Source: Calliopsis andreniformis (Eukaryota > Arthropoda > Insecta > Hymenoptera > Andrenidae). Taken from it: 64,000 nt of DNA. Location: positions 7,316,001-7,380,000 of the forward strand of contig NW_027480438.1 in assembly GCF_051401765.1 (NCBI RefSeq), written 5' to 3'. The position numbers and the translations under genes were made by a program. Below the pieces are notes generated by a model, which had not been told where the DNA came from, made no database searches, and saw only the letters and a program-made list of their open reading frames with translations. Of the stretch, positions 63,928 to 64,000 are shown in pieces. The stretch's first letter is position 1. Every line of letters begins with the position of its first letter.

Positions 63928-64000
63928 CAGCCCTCAGTCCTCAACAATCAGTTGTCAATCATCAATCCTCAATAGAATATCATCAATTCACAGTTTTCAA
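63928..64000 (+). repeat. B element running off the window
   Basis: The first ten heptads and part of the eleventh are visible, from CAGCCCT to CAGTTTT and CAA. It has CAGTTGT and ATATCAT, so it belongs with the copies at 55327, 61043 and 62331. Confidence 0.8.

Larger units (their letters stand above)
33364..64000 (+). repeat. Heptanucleotide satellite, block 3 (C-rich strand on top)
   Basis: The array returns to CAATCCT on the top strand and runs off the window. Its first part (about 33369-34240) matches block 1 sequence near 5093-5500 and 7350-7650. From about 34250 a different higher-order organisation takes over, with B-element dyads, the CTCTCTT landmark and a unit near 2.9 kb. From about 55.3 kb, B elements of the block 1/2 subtype reappear among block 3 types. 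Only repeat sequence is present and no gene is visible. Confidence 0.97.

Noticed and set aside
1..64000. CRISPR-like array
   Set aside because: There are no repeats separated by unique spacers. The 7-bp monomers are contiguous, and no cas-like genes are present.
1..64000. Telomeric repeat tract
   Set aside because: The monomer has a G-rich and a C-rich strand like telomeres, but it does not match the telomere repeats I know (TTAGGG, TTTAGGG, TTAGG). It is heavily diverged and changes polarity internally.
1..64000. Bacterial or viral origin of the window
   Set aside because: No coding density, ribosome-binding sites or phage/plasmid functions are present. A 64-kb heptanucleotide array with higher-order repeats fits eukaryotic satellite DNA.

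Overview
The whole 64-kb window is one satellite DNA array built from a 7-bp monomer, CAATCCT (complement AGGATTG). No unique-sequence island, protein gene, RNA gene, transposon, CRISPR array or prokaryotic regulatory signal is visible anywhere. An array of this length, with layered higher-order repeats and kilobase duplications, points to eukaryotic heterochromatin (pericentromeric, subtelomeric, sex-chromosome or similar). The species cannot be told from the sequence.

There are three polarity blocks. Block 1 (1-13270) has the C-rich strand on top, block 2 (13271-33368) is inverted with the G-rich strand on top, and block 3 (33364-64000) returns to the first orientation. The convergent switch near 13270 is a fold-back: 61-bp inverted arms around a 32-bp spacer. 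The divergent switch near 33366 has 5 bp of microhomology (ATAGA) and interrupts a conserved element after exactly seven heptads.

Most monomers carry one substitution, and the variants recur in fixed order, so the array is a set of higher-order repeats. The clearest landmark, called the B element here, is 154 bp or exactly 22 heptads. I count 37 full copies (including length variants) and 4 partial ones over all three blocks. A related 112-bp form (16 heptads) joins a different head, carrying GAATTC, to the B tail. In block 3 many B elements form dyads about 0.70-0.73 kb apart, and a CTCTCTT landmark recurs at about 2.9 kb or twice that.

On top of this lie near-identical duplications. Tandem ones have offsets of 2338, 872, 1092, 595, 892, 2878, 1557 and 1288 bp. 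Dispersed ones have offsets of 12748, 5778, 5716 and 7656 bp. These suggest recent unequal exchange or template switching.

Long open frames on the C-rich strand follow from the repeat itself. Seven is 1 modulo 3, so all three frames give the same heptapeptide (permutations of SILNPQS) without a stop, while the other strand has a TGA every 21 nt in every frame. I annotate none as coding. Coordinates were read by eye, so duplication edges are good to roughly 10-20 bp.
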